Shown here piece by piece: positions 53,540 through 61,507 of a stretch of DNA of 64,000 nt. Position 1 is the stretch's first letter, and each line of letters starts with the position of its first letter. The translations under genes were made by a program, and so were the position numbers. The notes beneath the pieces are model-generated. The model saw only the letters and a list, made by a program, of their open reading frames with translations. It made no database searches and had not been told where the DNA came from. Origin of the DNA: Porticoccaceae bacterium LTM1 (GTDB taxonomy: Bacteria > Pseudomonadota > Gammaproteobacteria > Pseudomonadales > Porticoccaceae); the NCBI GenBank assembly GCA_030252795.1, contig CP127080.1:2058501-2122500 (forward strand), given 5' to 3'.

Positions 53540-54604
53540 TTAGTCGCTGAATAGCTCCAACTGGACGCCCATCTGGTCGGAGGCCAGGTCCACAAAGCGC
53601 ACACCCAGGCCAAGCAGCCTTACCGGTTTATTCCCTCGGGGAAATGCCTCCTCAAGCAGGGCCTGATAACTGGCTTTTGACAGGGTCTTGTCGCAAGCGC
53701 GCTCCAGCGTGGTGCTGGTGAAGTCGTTGTATTTGATTTTGACGAATTGCTTGGTTACCAGATAGCTCTCATCTACCCGACGCAACCGGCCTTTCAGCTC
53801 CACCAGCAGCGCTGGCAACTGAGCAATACATCCTTCGACATCAGGCAAATCAATGGGGTAAGTGTGCTCGACACTGAGGGATTTTCGACGTCGATGAGGC
53901 TTAACCGGGCGATCATCTTCACCGCGACTGAGTTGATACAGGCGCTGCCCGAACACCCCGAACTTTTCCACCAGTTCGGTCAGCGGCAACTGTTGCAAAT
54001 CACCACAGGTCTGTACTCCGAGTCGATTCAGCTTGGCAGTGGTTACCTTGCCCACCCCGGAGATCTTGTTAACCGGTAATTGTTCGACAAACCCGGCAAT
54101 ATCTTTTGGCGTAATCACAAACTGGCCATTGGGCTTTTTCCAGTCGCTGGCCACCTTAGCCAGAAACTTGTTGGGCGCCACCCCGGCTGATGCGGTTACC
54201 CCCACCTCACGATGGATACGCTCACGAATCTCCCGGGCAATCAGCGTAGCGCTGCCATGACAGTGCTCGCTGTCAGATACATCCAGAAACGCTTCATCCA
54301 GGGAAAGTGGCTCAACCAGTTCGGTGTAATCAAAAAAGATCCGCCGAATCTGGTGTGCCGCTTCACGGTACTTCTCCATGGTAGGTGGCACCATTACCAG
54401 GCCGGGGCACAACCGCTTTGCATGAGCCGTCGCCATCGCCGAGCGCACCCCGTACTCCCGCGCCGGGTAGTTACAGGTGGCAATCACCCCACGACGATCC
54501 GACTGACCACCAATAGCGATAGGCAGCGACCGCAACGACGGATCGTCACGCATCTCCACCGACGCGTAAAAGCAATCGCAATCGATATGAATAATCTTGC
54601 GCAT
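53540..54604 (-). CDS. dinB: DinB, DNA polymerase IV
   Basis: 354-residue Y-family translesion polymerase. Conserved: IIHIDCDCFYASVEMRD with the first catalytic aspartates, LSLDEAFLDVS with the second set, and the helix-hairpin-helix KISGVGKVTTAKLNRLG; little-finger domain at about 230-345. It ends in a C-terminal QLELF peptide (residues near 348-352) that resembles a beta-clamp-binding motif. ATG at 54602-54604 is used; a TTG nine bases upstream is an alternative. A LexA box lies immediately upstream. Confidence 0.96.
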   Translation of the reverse strand: MRKIIHIDCDCFYASVEMRDDPSLRSLPIAIGGQSDRRGVIATCNYPAREYGVRSAMATAHAKRLCPGLVMVPPTMEKYREAAHQIRRIFFDYTELVEPLSLDEAFLDVSDSEHCHGSATLIAREIRERIHREVGVTASAGVAPNKFLAKVASDWKKPNGQFVITPKDIAGFVEQLPVNKISGVGKVTTAKLNRLGVQTCGDLQQLPLTELVEKFGVFGQRLYQLSRGEDDRPVKPHRRRKSLSVEHTYPIDLPDVEGCIAQLPALLVELKGRLRRVDESYLVTKQFVKIKYNDFTSTTLERACDKTLSKASYQALLEEAFPRGNKPVRLLGLGVRFVDLASDQMGVQLELFSD

Positions 54605-54613
54605 GAACAACAA

Positions 54614-54629
54614 CTGTATATAAGAACAG
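54614..54629 (-). promoter_or_regulatory. LexA (SOS) box of dinB
   Basis: On the plus strand CTGTATATAAGAACAG: CTG-N10-CAG with an AT-rich centre, matching the E. coli-type LexA operator. It begins 10 bases upstream of the dinB ATG, so bound LexA would block initiation or the start of transcription. Confidence 0.85.
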
Positions 54630-54672
54630 TCATTGTCGTACAGATGGAGGTGGGATTCAATCTGCCTCGCCT

Positions 54673-54743
54673 GTCATCCTGAGCGCAGCGAAGGATCTCT
54701 ACGGTCAATTAACAATGAGATTCTTCGCTTCGCTCAGAATGAC
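54673..54743. repeat. Palindromic GTCAT repeat unit (full, 71 bp)
   Basis: Left half 54673-54699 (GTCATCCTGAGCGCAGCGAA then GGATCTC) and right half 54717-54743 (GAGATTCTTCGCTTCGCTCA then GAATGAC), 17-base loop. The canonical compact unit. Confidence 0.9.
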
Positions 54744-54770
54744 AGTGGCTTTTTTAACTCTCCTATTGGT

Positions 54771-54900
54771 CCCCCTGAGCACTTGCTCTTGTCACCCTGA
54801 GCACTTGCTCTTGTCACCCTGAGCACTTGCCCTTGTCACCCTGTGCATCTACCCTCGTCATCCTGAGCATTTACCCTCGTCATCCTGAGCATTTACCCTC
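54771..54900 (+). repeat. 22-bp-period tandem array of repeat half-units
   Basis: Six copies of a unit around (G)TCA(C/T)CCTGAGCA-(C/T)TT(G/A)C: the core CCTGAGC recurs at 54773, 54795, 54817, 54839, 54861 and 54883, exactly every 22 bp. Copies 1-4 read CACCC, copies 5-6 read CATCC, so at least two rounds of duplication. It ends at the left half of the next full unit at 54901. Confidence 0.9.
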
Positions 54901-54971
54901 GTCATCCTGAGCGAAGCGAAGGATCTCAATCTTTAATCAACCACGAGATTCTTCACTCCGTTCAGAATGAC
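54901..54971. repeat. Palindromic GTCAT repeat unit (full, 71 bp)
   Basis: Left half 54901-54927 and right half 54945-54971, 17-base loop. It joins directly to the tandem array on its left. The right half has three more changes than the left. Confidence 0.88.
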
Positions 54972-55016
54972 AATATTCTATAATCTTCCACACTTGTCAT
55001 CCTGAGCACCCTTCTA

Positions 55017-55390
55017 GTCATCCTGAGCAAAGCGAAGGATCTCGCACCTCAGGCAAAAACCACACGGAGGTGGTATGGCTGAATTCAAATACTATGTCGT
55101 ATATATCCTTACTAACAATTCCAATCGGGTTCTCTACACCGGTGTAACCAACAACCTGGAGCGCCGTCTGTACGAGCATCGGTCAAATTTAATCCCTGGC
55201 TTTACCTCCAAATACCGGTGCCACAAGCTTGTATATTTTGAAGAAGCATTTTCAATTGAAGCTGCCATAACTCGAGAAAAACAGATTAAAGGCTGGCTCA
55301 GATCAAAAAAGATTACATTAATAGAAAGTGTTAATCCCAATTGGGAAGAATTACATAAGCTGTGAGATTCTTCGCTTCGCTCAGAATGAC
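55017..55390 (+). mobile_element. Repeat-GIY-YIG-repeat unit (candidate mobile element)
   Basis: Left half of the GTCAT palindrome at 55017-55043, the GIY-YIG gene 55075-55365, and the right half at 55364-55390. The halves are inverted copies (about 24 of 27 positions), in the same order and orientation as in the compact 70-71 bp units, but separated by 320 bp that carry the gene instead of 15-17 bases. This is the relationship of an autonomous element to its deletion derivatives. Target duplication is not evident. Confidence 0.55.
55075..55365 (+). CDS. GIY-YIG nuclease domain protein inside a palindromic repeat
   Basis: 96 residues, a single-domain GIY-YIG nuclease of the short bacterial type (YhbQ/SLX1-like). 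The motif pair is YVVYIL (GIY position) at 7-12 and LYTG (YIG position) at 20-23, then TNNLERRLYEH with the catalytic arginine. The region FSIEAAITREKQIKGWLRSK and the C-terminal WEEL also fit. ATG follows CACGGAGGTGGT. The TGA stop at 55363-55365 uses the first two bases of the right-hand repeat half. Nuclease activity is inferred from the family; the target is unknown. Confidence 0.9.
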   Translation: MAEFKYYVVYILTNNSNRVLYTGVTNNLERRLYEHRSNLIPGFTSKYRCHKLVYFEEAFSIEAAITREKQIKGWLRSKKITLIESVNPNWEELHKL

Positions 55391-55425
55391 AATGGCTTTT
55401 GGCAAACCACCAAATCCCCCCAGCT

Positions 55426-55452
55426 GTCATCCTGAGCGCAGCGAAGGATCTC
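55426..55452 (+). repeat. Single half-unit of the GTCAT repeat
   Basis: GTCATCCTGAGCGCAGCGAA then GGATCTC, the best-conserved left half in the window, with no right half before the MoaD-like gene. Confidence 0.85.
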
Positions 55453-55474
55453 TTTCTTTCGAATAAACCACCAA

Positions 55475-55753
55475 TCACCCCCCAGTCAGCGCCTGAAAGA
55501 TATAAATCGTTCCCCCTTCAGGCACCTGATCTGTCAAAGTCGCCCTATCAACCACTGCCGTCTCATTCACACTGATCAAAACGTGCCTGCGTAAAGCCCC
55601 ACGCTCATCCAGAATGTAATCGGAAAACCCCGGTGCCAGTTCATTGATTGCATTTAACACCTCGGCAACCGAACCAGCCGGCACCTTGATTTCTTGATCC
55701 TGCAATTGCGGAAAATAGCGGTACAGGTGCGATGTCATTTCTACAACTGGCAT
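55475..55753 (-). CDS. MoaD/ThiS-like ubiquitin-fold sulfur-carrier protein
   Basis: 92 residues with the beta-grasp pattern of MoaD/ThiS: SHLYRYFPQLQDQEIKVPAG, and the C-terminal GTIYIFQALTGG ending in the Gly-Gly that is adenylated and thiolated in sulfur carriers. No MoaE, ThiG or MoeB-like gene is adjacent. It lies 5 bp after the BNR-repeat gene in an apparent two-gene operon, an association seen in other bacteria with unknown role. The partner enzyme or conjugation target is unknown. Confidence 0.85.
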   Translation of the reverse strand: MPVVEMTSHLYRYFPQLQDQEIKVPAGSVAEVLNAINELAPGFSDYILDERGALRRHVLISVNETAVVDRATLTDQVPEGGTIYIFQALTGG

Positions 55754-55758
55754 AGCGA

Positions 55759-56943
55759 CTACCCAAACCGTACCGAGTAAACCGGCGGAAAGTTATTGCC
55801 AAGACACTGCCAGCTCTCACCGCGATCTTCCGATAGGTACACATTGCCCGTGGTGGAGCCAAAACAGAGGCAATCCCCGTCCACATCCAACGCATGCCTG
55901 AGCACAATATCGTAGGCATTATCCTGCGGCAGGCCATTGCGCAGTGCCTGCCAGGATTCCCCGCCATCATTGGTGCGTGCCACAAATAGGCCGCCATCAA
56001 TAGCCATACGCTCAGAATCGGCTCTGGCAGGAACCACCCATGCTGTTTTGCCGTCGTTGGCATCCACCGCTACAGGGAACCCGAAATGCACTCCCTGCTC
56101 CGGCACACTGACTTTCTTCCAGCTTTTTGCACCATCGCTGCTGTAAAACACCCCGCAGTGGTTTTGCTGCCAGAGGTGATCCGGCTGACCTGGGCAGGCT
56201 GCCATAAAATGCGGATCGTGCCCCCACTCAGCTTCCGGGTCGGGTTGATACTCCATCCGCAATCCGCGATTGCGAACTGTCCAGCTCTCACCGCCGTCGT
56301 TACTTTCCATCACCCCAACCGTAGACGCCGCCATATACAGATGATTCGGATCGCGAGGGTCAACCACAACAGAATGAATACCCGGCTCAAACACCCCATA
56401 GTCGATACTGGCCGGAGTGCCACCCCACTTGTTTTCGCTGGTTGCATCTCCGCTGAACAAGTCCCCCCCACGGCTATCGTGATTCCACAGTGGGCGATTC
56501 AACTCCCAGGTGTCGCCGCCGTCATCGCTGACAAACAAACCACCGGGAATAGTACCGGCATAAATGCGTCCAGGCTGGTCACTGCTGCCAAAGGCCAGAT
56601 TCCAGATTTTATAAACGGTTGCGTCTTTGTATTCAGGTTCCCCTGCAGGTGCCTCGGGATCAAAATCCGGTGTCGGCAGATACTTAACAATATAACGGGC
56701 CCCTTCCGGATACTTGAGGGACAACACATCCTCCCAGGTTTTGCCGCCATCACGTGAGCGAGACAACTTCGGCCCCCAATGACCGTGATCCAGCGATGAC
56801 CACAACGTGCCATCACGCGGATCACGCGCTGCGTAACAGACTGGAATTCCCTCATGCAGAATTGATCGCGGCTGCCACCCCGATCCGTTGCGATCAATAA
56901 TCACTGTTCCTTTGCGAGTGCCGAGCAGAATACTATTTGCCAT
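55759..56943 (-). CDS. BNR/Asp-box beta-propeller protein of unknown function
   Basis: 394 residues without a signal peptide, so probably cytoplasmic. Six or so Asp-box turns are visible (SRDGGKTW, SDDGGDTW, SNDGGESW, SSDGAKSW, TNDGGESW, SEDRGESW), which marks a sialidase-like beta-propeller. Catalytic residues of sialidases are not evident, so it is not safely a glycosidase. It begins MANSILLGTRKGTVIIDRNG. It is upstream of, and probably cotranscribed with, the MoaD-like gene. Confidence 0.88.
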   Translation of the reverse strand: MANSILLGTRKGTVIIDRNGSGWQPRSILHEGIPVCYAARDPRDGTLWSSLDHGHWGPKLSRSRDGGKTWEDVLSLKYPEGARYIVKYLPTPDFDPEAPAGEPEYKDATVYKIWNLAFGSSDQPGRIYAGTIPGGLFVSDDGGDTWELNRPLWNHDSRGGDLFSGDATSENKWGGTPASIDYGVFEPGIHSVVVDPRDPNHLYMAASTVGVMESNDGGESWTVRNRGLRMEYQPDPEAEWGHDPHFMAACPGQPDHLWQQNHCGVFYSSDGAKSWKKVSVPEQGVHFGFPVAVDANDGKTAWVVPARADSERMAIDGGLFVARTNDGGESWQALRNGLPQDNAYDIVLRHALDVDGDCLCFGSTTGNVYLSEDRGESWQCLGNNFPPVYSVRFG

Positions 56944-57050
56944 TGGGTAACCTCCTGTTTTATTGATTAATTAGGCAGGGCTTGAAATCACTAAAGGAGC
57001 TTAGACGGCCGACAAGGGTTTTGCCCGATAGTTACCAGCTACAATAGAAC

Positions 57051-58340
57051 TTATTCCAATTTCTCCGTTATCCAGTCCCGCGCCTGATACCACCAGTAAC
57101 TCAATTGCGCCATACCAGGACCAAACACACCGCCATTCCAGGGTAATCCCCATGGCTTAAACAGGCGATAATCCTGAGATTGCCCGGTGATTGCTGAGGC
57201 GATGATCTCACCAGCAGCGGTGGTCGGTGCCACCCCATGACCACCAAAACCAACGGCGTACCAAACTGCAGGGGAAAGCTCACCAATCTGCACCATTTGA
57301 TGGCGTGAGTACCCCATCCAGCCATCCCAGGCATAATCGATATTGACGGTTTCCAATTGGGGAAAAACTCTCAACATGTCCCGTTTAAGAATCTCTTTCA
57401 GATCATGAGGTTGACGAATGTTTGCACTGATTCGCCCTCCCCACAAAATGCGGGTATCAGCAAGCGGCCGATAATAATCAAAAGCAAATCGCGTATCGTA
57501 TATGGCGGCTTTTGTAGTCAGCAGCTTGGACAACTCATCCCCCAGAGGCTGAGTCGTCATAACGTAGGTGGATATAGGCAAAATTGAGCGAGCAACTGGC
57601 GGGCACAAATCCCCAATATAACCACCGCCTGCTACCACCAGATTCTTACAACGAACCTGTCCTCGCTCCGTAATAACGCATTTCGTAGCCTGGGAGGTAT
57701 CAATATCGATTACCGGGGAATTCTCAAAGATCGAGCCACCCCCTTTCGATATTTCCCTGGCAATACCACGGGCATAATTCAGCGGATGAAAATGCATTGC
57801 ATTGGGTTCAAAGAGCCCGCCGTGATATCGATCTGATCGAATTTTTTCGCGCAACTCTTCTGGAGACCAATATTCCCACTCTACCCCCATCTGCTCACGC
57901 ATAAATGCCTGTTCATCAAACAGTCTTTGCTGATCTTTAAACCAGTTGGCCCAAATCACCCCGGCATCAACCAGATCACAGTCAATATTGAATTTGGCTA
58001 TTCGCTGGCGAATCAGATTGACCCCCATGATGGTAAAGTCATACAGCTGACGAGCCTTTTTCTCGCCGACCTGCTTTACCAGCGCCCGCGGCCCCAGCGA
58101 ATATCCGCCAAACACAAACCCGCCATTACGCCCCGAAGCACCCCAGCCAACTCGATGTTGTTCCAGAATGGCAATATCCCTGTGCCCCCGCTCAATCAAT
58201 CCCAGAGCCGTCATCAAACCGGCAAAGCCGCCACCAATAATGCAGGTTTCTACTTCGATATCTGAATCCAACGAGGGGTATGACTGAACTTCATTCAGCG
58301 TCGCGGCGTAGTAGCTGTTTATGTAACCGAGGTCTGACAT
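57051..58340 (-). CDS. FAD-dependent amine/amino-acid oxidoreductase (DAO family)
   Basis: 429 residues. N-terminal FAD-binding motif CIIGGGFAGLMTALGLIERG at 33-52, then WGASGRNGGFVFGGYSLGPR, typical of gamma-glutamylputrescine oxidase/OrdL-type enzymes. C-terminal part YAVGFGGHGVAPTTAAGEII closes the FAD site. The substrate is probably a secondary amine or amino-acid derivative. The gene is monocistronic with 142 bp to the next. Confidence 0.9.
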   Translation of the reverse strand: MSDLGYINSYYAATLNEVQSYPSLDSDIEVETCIIGGGFAGLMTALGLIERGHRDIAILEQHRVGWGASGRNGGFVFGGYSLGPRALVKQVGEKKARQLYDFTIMGVNLIRQRIAKFNIDCDLVDAGVIWANWFKDQQRLFDEQAFMREQMGVEWEYWSPEELREKIRSDRYHGGLFEPNAMHFHPLNYARGIAREISKGGGSIFENSPVIDIDTSQATKCVITERGQVRCKNLVVAGGGYIGDLCPPVARSILPISTYVMTTQPLGDELSKLLTTKAAIYDTRFAFDYYRPLADTRILWGGRISANIRQPHDLKEILKRDMLRVFPQLETVNIDYAWDGWMGYSRHQMVQIGELSPAVWYAVGFGGHGVAPTTAAGEIIASAITGQSQDYRLFKPWGLPWNGGVFGPGMAQLSYWWYQARDWITEKLE

Positions 58341-58482
58341 GGTTAGATGCCTACTCTGAATAAGTTTTCCAGGAACCTCTGATTAAGGAGCCTCTGGCTA
58401 GAAGCTGTTTCATAACGTATCGAGCGTAGGTAAGCCACTTTTTAACGCCGTATTACCAAGTGCAGTAGTTATGAAACTGCCT

Positions 58483-59100
58483 TTAGATCTTTCTGGCGAC
58501 TATAAATACAGACTCACTACTGGAGCGCCATTCCCGTTCAACACAAAAGCCTGCCGCCTTTAACTTTGCAATAAGTTGATCTTTTGTAAAACGACTGACA
58601 TAGGGAGCCATCCCCAGAAGCTGCATAGCAGAAATCAACCAGCGAAACCCCCTGTTCACCTCCCCTATAAGCGAGGTACTGGATACAAAAACACCACCTT
58701 TTTTCAATAATTGATAAACTTTTTGAATCGCGCCATCAACATCATCCAGCAGATGTAACACATTCAATCCCAAAACAGTATCAAAGCTCTCATCCTGTAC
58801 ATCCAGACTATCCAAAGTACCTTGCTGAAAATGAACATTCCCAACACCAGCTTCGAACGCTTTTTGTTTGGCAATCTCTATCATCTTGCCGGATATATCC
58901 GTCGCAACGACATGCTTTACAAAAGGCGCATGATATATTGCCGTTCCACCGCTTCCACAACCGAACTCCAATAACTGGCTATCTGAATTCAAATAGTCCT
59001 GAGTGATTTCCAGCTTTTTCTGATAAGTAGCCTGATCTTTGATTGGGGACCGGGAGTATTTTTCTGCCTTTTTGTCCCAGAACGTCTTTGAGTCTTTCAT
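58483..59100 (-). CDS. Class I SAM-dependent methyltransferase
   Basis: 205 residues of the UbiE/Methyltransf_11 type. It starts MKDSKTFWDKKAEKYSRSPI and has motif I LLEFGCGSGGT at 43-53, then VVATDISGKMIEIA and VLGLNVLHLLDDV. The C-terminus contains FTKDQLIAKLKAAGFCVERE, common in small-molecule methyltransferases. Substrate unknown. It is separated from the exchanger gene by 56 bp on the same strand. Confidence 0.88.
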   Translation of the reverse strand: MKDSKTFWDKKAEKYSRSPIKDQATYQKKLEITQDYLNSDSQLLEFGCGSGGTAIYHAPFVKHVVATDISGKMIEIAKQKAFEAGVGNVHFQQGTLDSLDVQDESFDTVLGLNVLHLLDDVDGAIQKVYQLLKKGGVFVSSTSLIGEVNRGFRWLISAMQLLGMAPYVSRFTKDQLIAKLKAAGFCVEREWRSSSESVFIVARKI

Positions 59101-59156
59101 GAGTCTAATTTACCCATCATGTTTATTTTTAAGATGAGACATTAACTACAGGATCC

Positions 59157-60176
59157 TCAGGCGATCACCACAATGACGCTAAGCGCTACGGCGTAAACGA
59201 CCAGAATCAGAGCACTTTCAAATCCAATTCGGCCTATTCCATAAGTTTCTCGTCGCACCAATCCCAGCAGCAGTATGGCAGTCATTAGTATGCTCACCAA
59301 ACCCCAGGTCATCTGAACAGGAGCCATGTCATGGTAGATAGAGCCTTGAGCGTAGCCAGCGTCAGCCGCAGCGACAACGAGCATATTGAAGCAGTTGGTA
59401 CCGAATATGTTGCTTACAGCCAGGGTTAGCGCACCAATTCGTATCGCTGCGATGGTGGTCACCAGCTCAGGGGAAGAAGTAGCCAGCGCGGTAAACAGGC
59501 CGCCGACCAGAGTCTCGGACAGCCCGGCCTGGTCTGCGATGCCTTTAGCCGCCTCCATCAAGATCCAGCCGGCCATACCGGTCACCACAGCCATGGCTAT
59601 GAATCCAAGCCAAACAACCCCCAAACGGGCACCATGATGCTTTTCCGGCTCATCTAAAACCGTCTGGTGGGTATGCCGGGGAAACCACATGGGCCTTACC
59701 CGCGTGCGGTGAACCAATTGCAGACCGAACAGGTACGCAGCAACGATCAATGGCGTTATAGGATGCAAGCCCCACAGGCTGACTCTCGGCGTAAAGACGG
59801 CTAGCAGCGGTAAAGTCAGCAATACAATCAGCAATCCCGCCAGCATCAGGTTGATAGGGGAGGCTGCTGCGTGTTCCAGATTCGCTTTACGGTAGACAAT
59901 ATCTGCCACCCCAAGAAAAGCCAGATTCACAGCCATGCTGCCCATAACATTACTCATGGCCAGGTCGGGACGAGCATCCACCGCCGCGCTCAGGGTCGCG
60001 GCGAAGTCCGGCAACGAGGTCACCCCAGCAAGAAACAAAACCCCGAAGAGCGCCTCGCCCATGCCGGTTTGAGCGGCCAACGTATCAGCCTGCAATGCCA
60101 ACCGGCTGCCAGCGATGATAATCACGAGAGTGGCTATGCCAAAGGCAATAATGCTGGGAATCAAGGAAGAAAACAC
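59157..60176 (-). CDS. Sodium/calcium exchanger (CaCA) family membrane protein
   Basis: 339 residues with 10 or so membrane segments. Two inverted alpha-repeats: GVTSLPDFAATLSAAVDARP with GSMAVNLAFLG, and ATSSPELVTTIAAIRIGALT with NIFGTNCFNMLV, carrying the cation-binding acidic residue (D57, and E in SSPE). Ion selectivity (Ca2+/H+ or Na+/Ca2+) cannot be settled from sequence. The regulatory loop between repeats is short. Confidence 0.9.
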   Translation of the reverse strand: MFSSLIPSIIAFGIATLVIIIAGSRLALQADTLAAQTGMGEALFGVLFLAGVTSLPDFAATLSAAVDARPDLAMSNVMGSMAVNLAFLGVADIVYRKANLEHAAASPINLMLAGLLIVLLTLPLLAVFTPRVSLWGLHPITPLIVAAYLFGLQLVHRTRVRPMWFPRHTHQTVLDEPEKHHGARLGVVWLGFIAMAVVTGMAGWILMEAAKGIADQAGLSETLVGGLFTALATSSPELVTTIAAIRIGALTLAVSNIFGTNCFNMLVVAAADAGYAQGSIYHDMAPVQMTWGLVSILMTAILLLGLVRRETYGIGRIGFESALILVVYAVALSVIVVIA

Positions 60177-60252
60177 GCAAACCTCTAATGGTTATGACAT
60201 GCCGACCTGCATATGACCAAAATGATCTCGGCAAAGACTAATGCCTCAAACT

Positions 60253-60300
60253 CCAGAATAGACTCCCTACAATATAGAGGACAAATCGAGGCTATTCTGG
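60253..60300. repeat. 13-bp inverted repeat
   Basis: CCAGAATAGACTC at 60253-60265 and GAGGCTATTCTGG at 60288-60300, one mismatch, 22-base spacer. It lies 77 bp upstream of the exchanger start, at the edge of the repeat-bearing gap. Confidence 0.6.
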
Positions 60301-60307
60301 GATGTCT

Positions 60308-60393
60308 CGCTAGATTGAGGTGTACGTTCTAGCGGGTGAAGTTCACTCCTCGTTAGATTGAGGTGTCCGTTCTAGCGGGTGAAGTTCACCTCT
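60308..60393 (+). repeat. Two tandem 43-bp repeats
   Basis: Copies at 60308-60350 and 60351-60393, about 39 of 43 identical, each containing GTTCTAGCGGGTGAAGTTCAC. A related inverted sequence GGAGTGAACCTGA follows at about 60443. I do not recognise an insertion sequence, but it may be the remnant of one. The rest of the 398-bp gap 60177-60574 shows no gene. Confidence 0.8.
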
Positions 60394-60574
60394 TTAGCTG
60401 ACTGATTGAACAGCCCACTAAAGTGGTACAAGATCACCGTAGGAGCGGAGTGAACCTGACCGACTTTTTTATAAAGCATAATCAAGTTTCTCCACCATAA
60501 TTGATACCCCTGCTTAAGGACTTGGCCTGGAATCACCAAACACCGGTAGATACGTTATATTACTCACCATTTCA

Positions 60575-61021
60575 TCAACCTGTTGAAGCCATATTTAGCA
60601 CCAAACACCATACCCAAAAGAATACAAAATTGGTCACGTGAAACCCATGAAACCCCACCAAAATTGTATTTCTTTCTGGTTTTCTCGGGTTAGATCTTAC
60701 CTTCACCTTTGGGTACGAACTTGTTGCTTTCCTATAAGCTGACGATACTAAACTTCGAATGCTCCATGAACCCACCCCAAATCCAATACGCTTACCTGCA
60801 TACGCCCTCCCTTCAACCCAAAAGTTGTACTCTACTCTAGCTTTAAAACTATAGTCACCGTCACAATCCATTAAGACATCAATGCCTGAACTTACAATTT
60901 CACCAGCTGCCACAGGCCAAGATTTAGCTGAAAGCAACAATAACAGGGACCATATAGAGTGAATAATGCCACCAACCCCAATGGCCCAAAATACCGGAAC
61001 GATAATGTGTTCGATGTTCAT
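60575..61021 (-). CDS. DUF3592-like membrane protein
   Basis: 148 residues with membrane segments at about 3-28 and 127-145 and a soluble domain between (WPVAAGEIVSSGIDVLMDCD, FKARVEYNFWVEGRAYAGKR). The strand pattern 'V-E-Y-x-F-x-V-x-G-x-x-Y-x-G-x-R' matches DUF3592. ATG at 61019-61021 is chosen for the AGGA at good spacing; an ATG 11 codons further upstream is in frame. Function unknown; part of a small orphan cluster. Confidence 0.7.
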   Translation of the reverse strand: MNIEHIIVPVFWAIGVGGIIHSIWSLLLLLSAKSWPVAAGEIVSSGIDVLMDCDGDYSFKARVEYNFWVEGRAYAGKRIGFGVGSWSIRSLVSSAYRKATSSYPKVKVRSNPRKPERNTILVGFHGFHVTNFVFFWVWCLVLNMASTG

Positions 61022-61105
61022 TTTTCCTATAACTTTACACTTTGGCTCAACCAAAAGGTTGAAGCGGCAGCGAAAAAAAGGTCAACTAAAGCGGCTTTCA
61101 ACCAC

Positions 61106-61426
61106 TTATTTTATTTCAAGCATCAACTCCATATTCAGTAGATGCAGCATTTCTGCCCCATTGGGTTTAATAATTACAGCTCCCCTTCCTACCTGGCACT
61201 GACAAATAATTTTACTCTCTTCTTCCTCGATTCTTTTAAGAAGTCTACGTTCGTTTTGAAGCATACCCCACAGCCAAACCAAATGATCATTGAGAGGAAG
61301 TCCTGCTTCCAACTTTGATTGGATGATTACATTACCCTGCTTGATTGATGAGAAAGGTAACTTCGACTGAAGCAGCTCAGCTCTTTCAGGAGATATGACC
61401 GAGATAACTACGGCAGCCTTTGTCAT
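61106..61426 (-). CDS. Small orphan protein
   Basis: 106 residues, soluble, no recognised domain. Segments: AAVVISVISPERAELLQSKL, then ERRLLKRIEEEESKIICQCQ and VIIKPNGAEMLHLLNMELML. It may fold as a small alpha/beta protein. It lies in the same strand direction as its neighbours, with gaps of 80 bp on both sides. Confidence 0.5.
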   Translation of the reverse strand: MTKAAVVISVISPERAELLQSKLPFSSIKQGNVIIQSKLEAGLPLNDHLVWLWGMLQNERRLLKRIEEEESKIICQCQVGRGAVIIKPNGAEMLHLLNMELMLEIK

Positions 61427-61507
61427 AGTCTTCCTTTTACAGTTAACGTCAGTACCACATAGAAAATTTGAGCGAAGCGTAAATTTTGCTTTATGCGCCT
61501 ACGCTCA

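Noticed and set aside
54771-54900. CRISPR-like regular repeats
   Set aside because: The 22-bp units are contiguous with no unique spacers, and no cas genes are nearby; they are truncated copies of the palindromic repeat.
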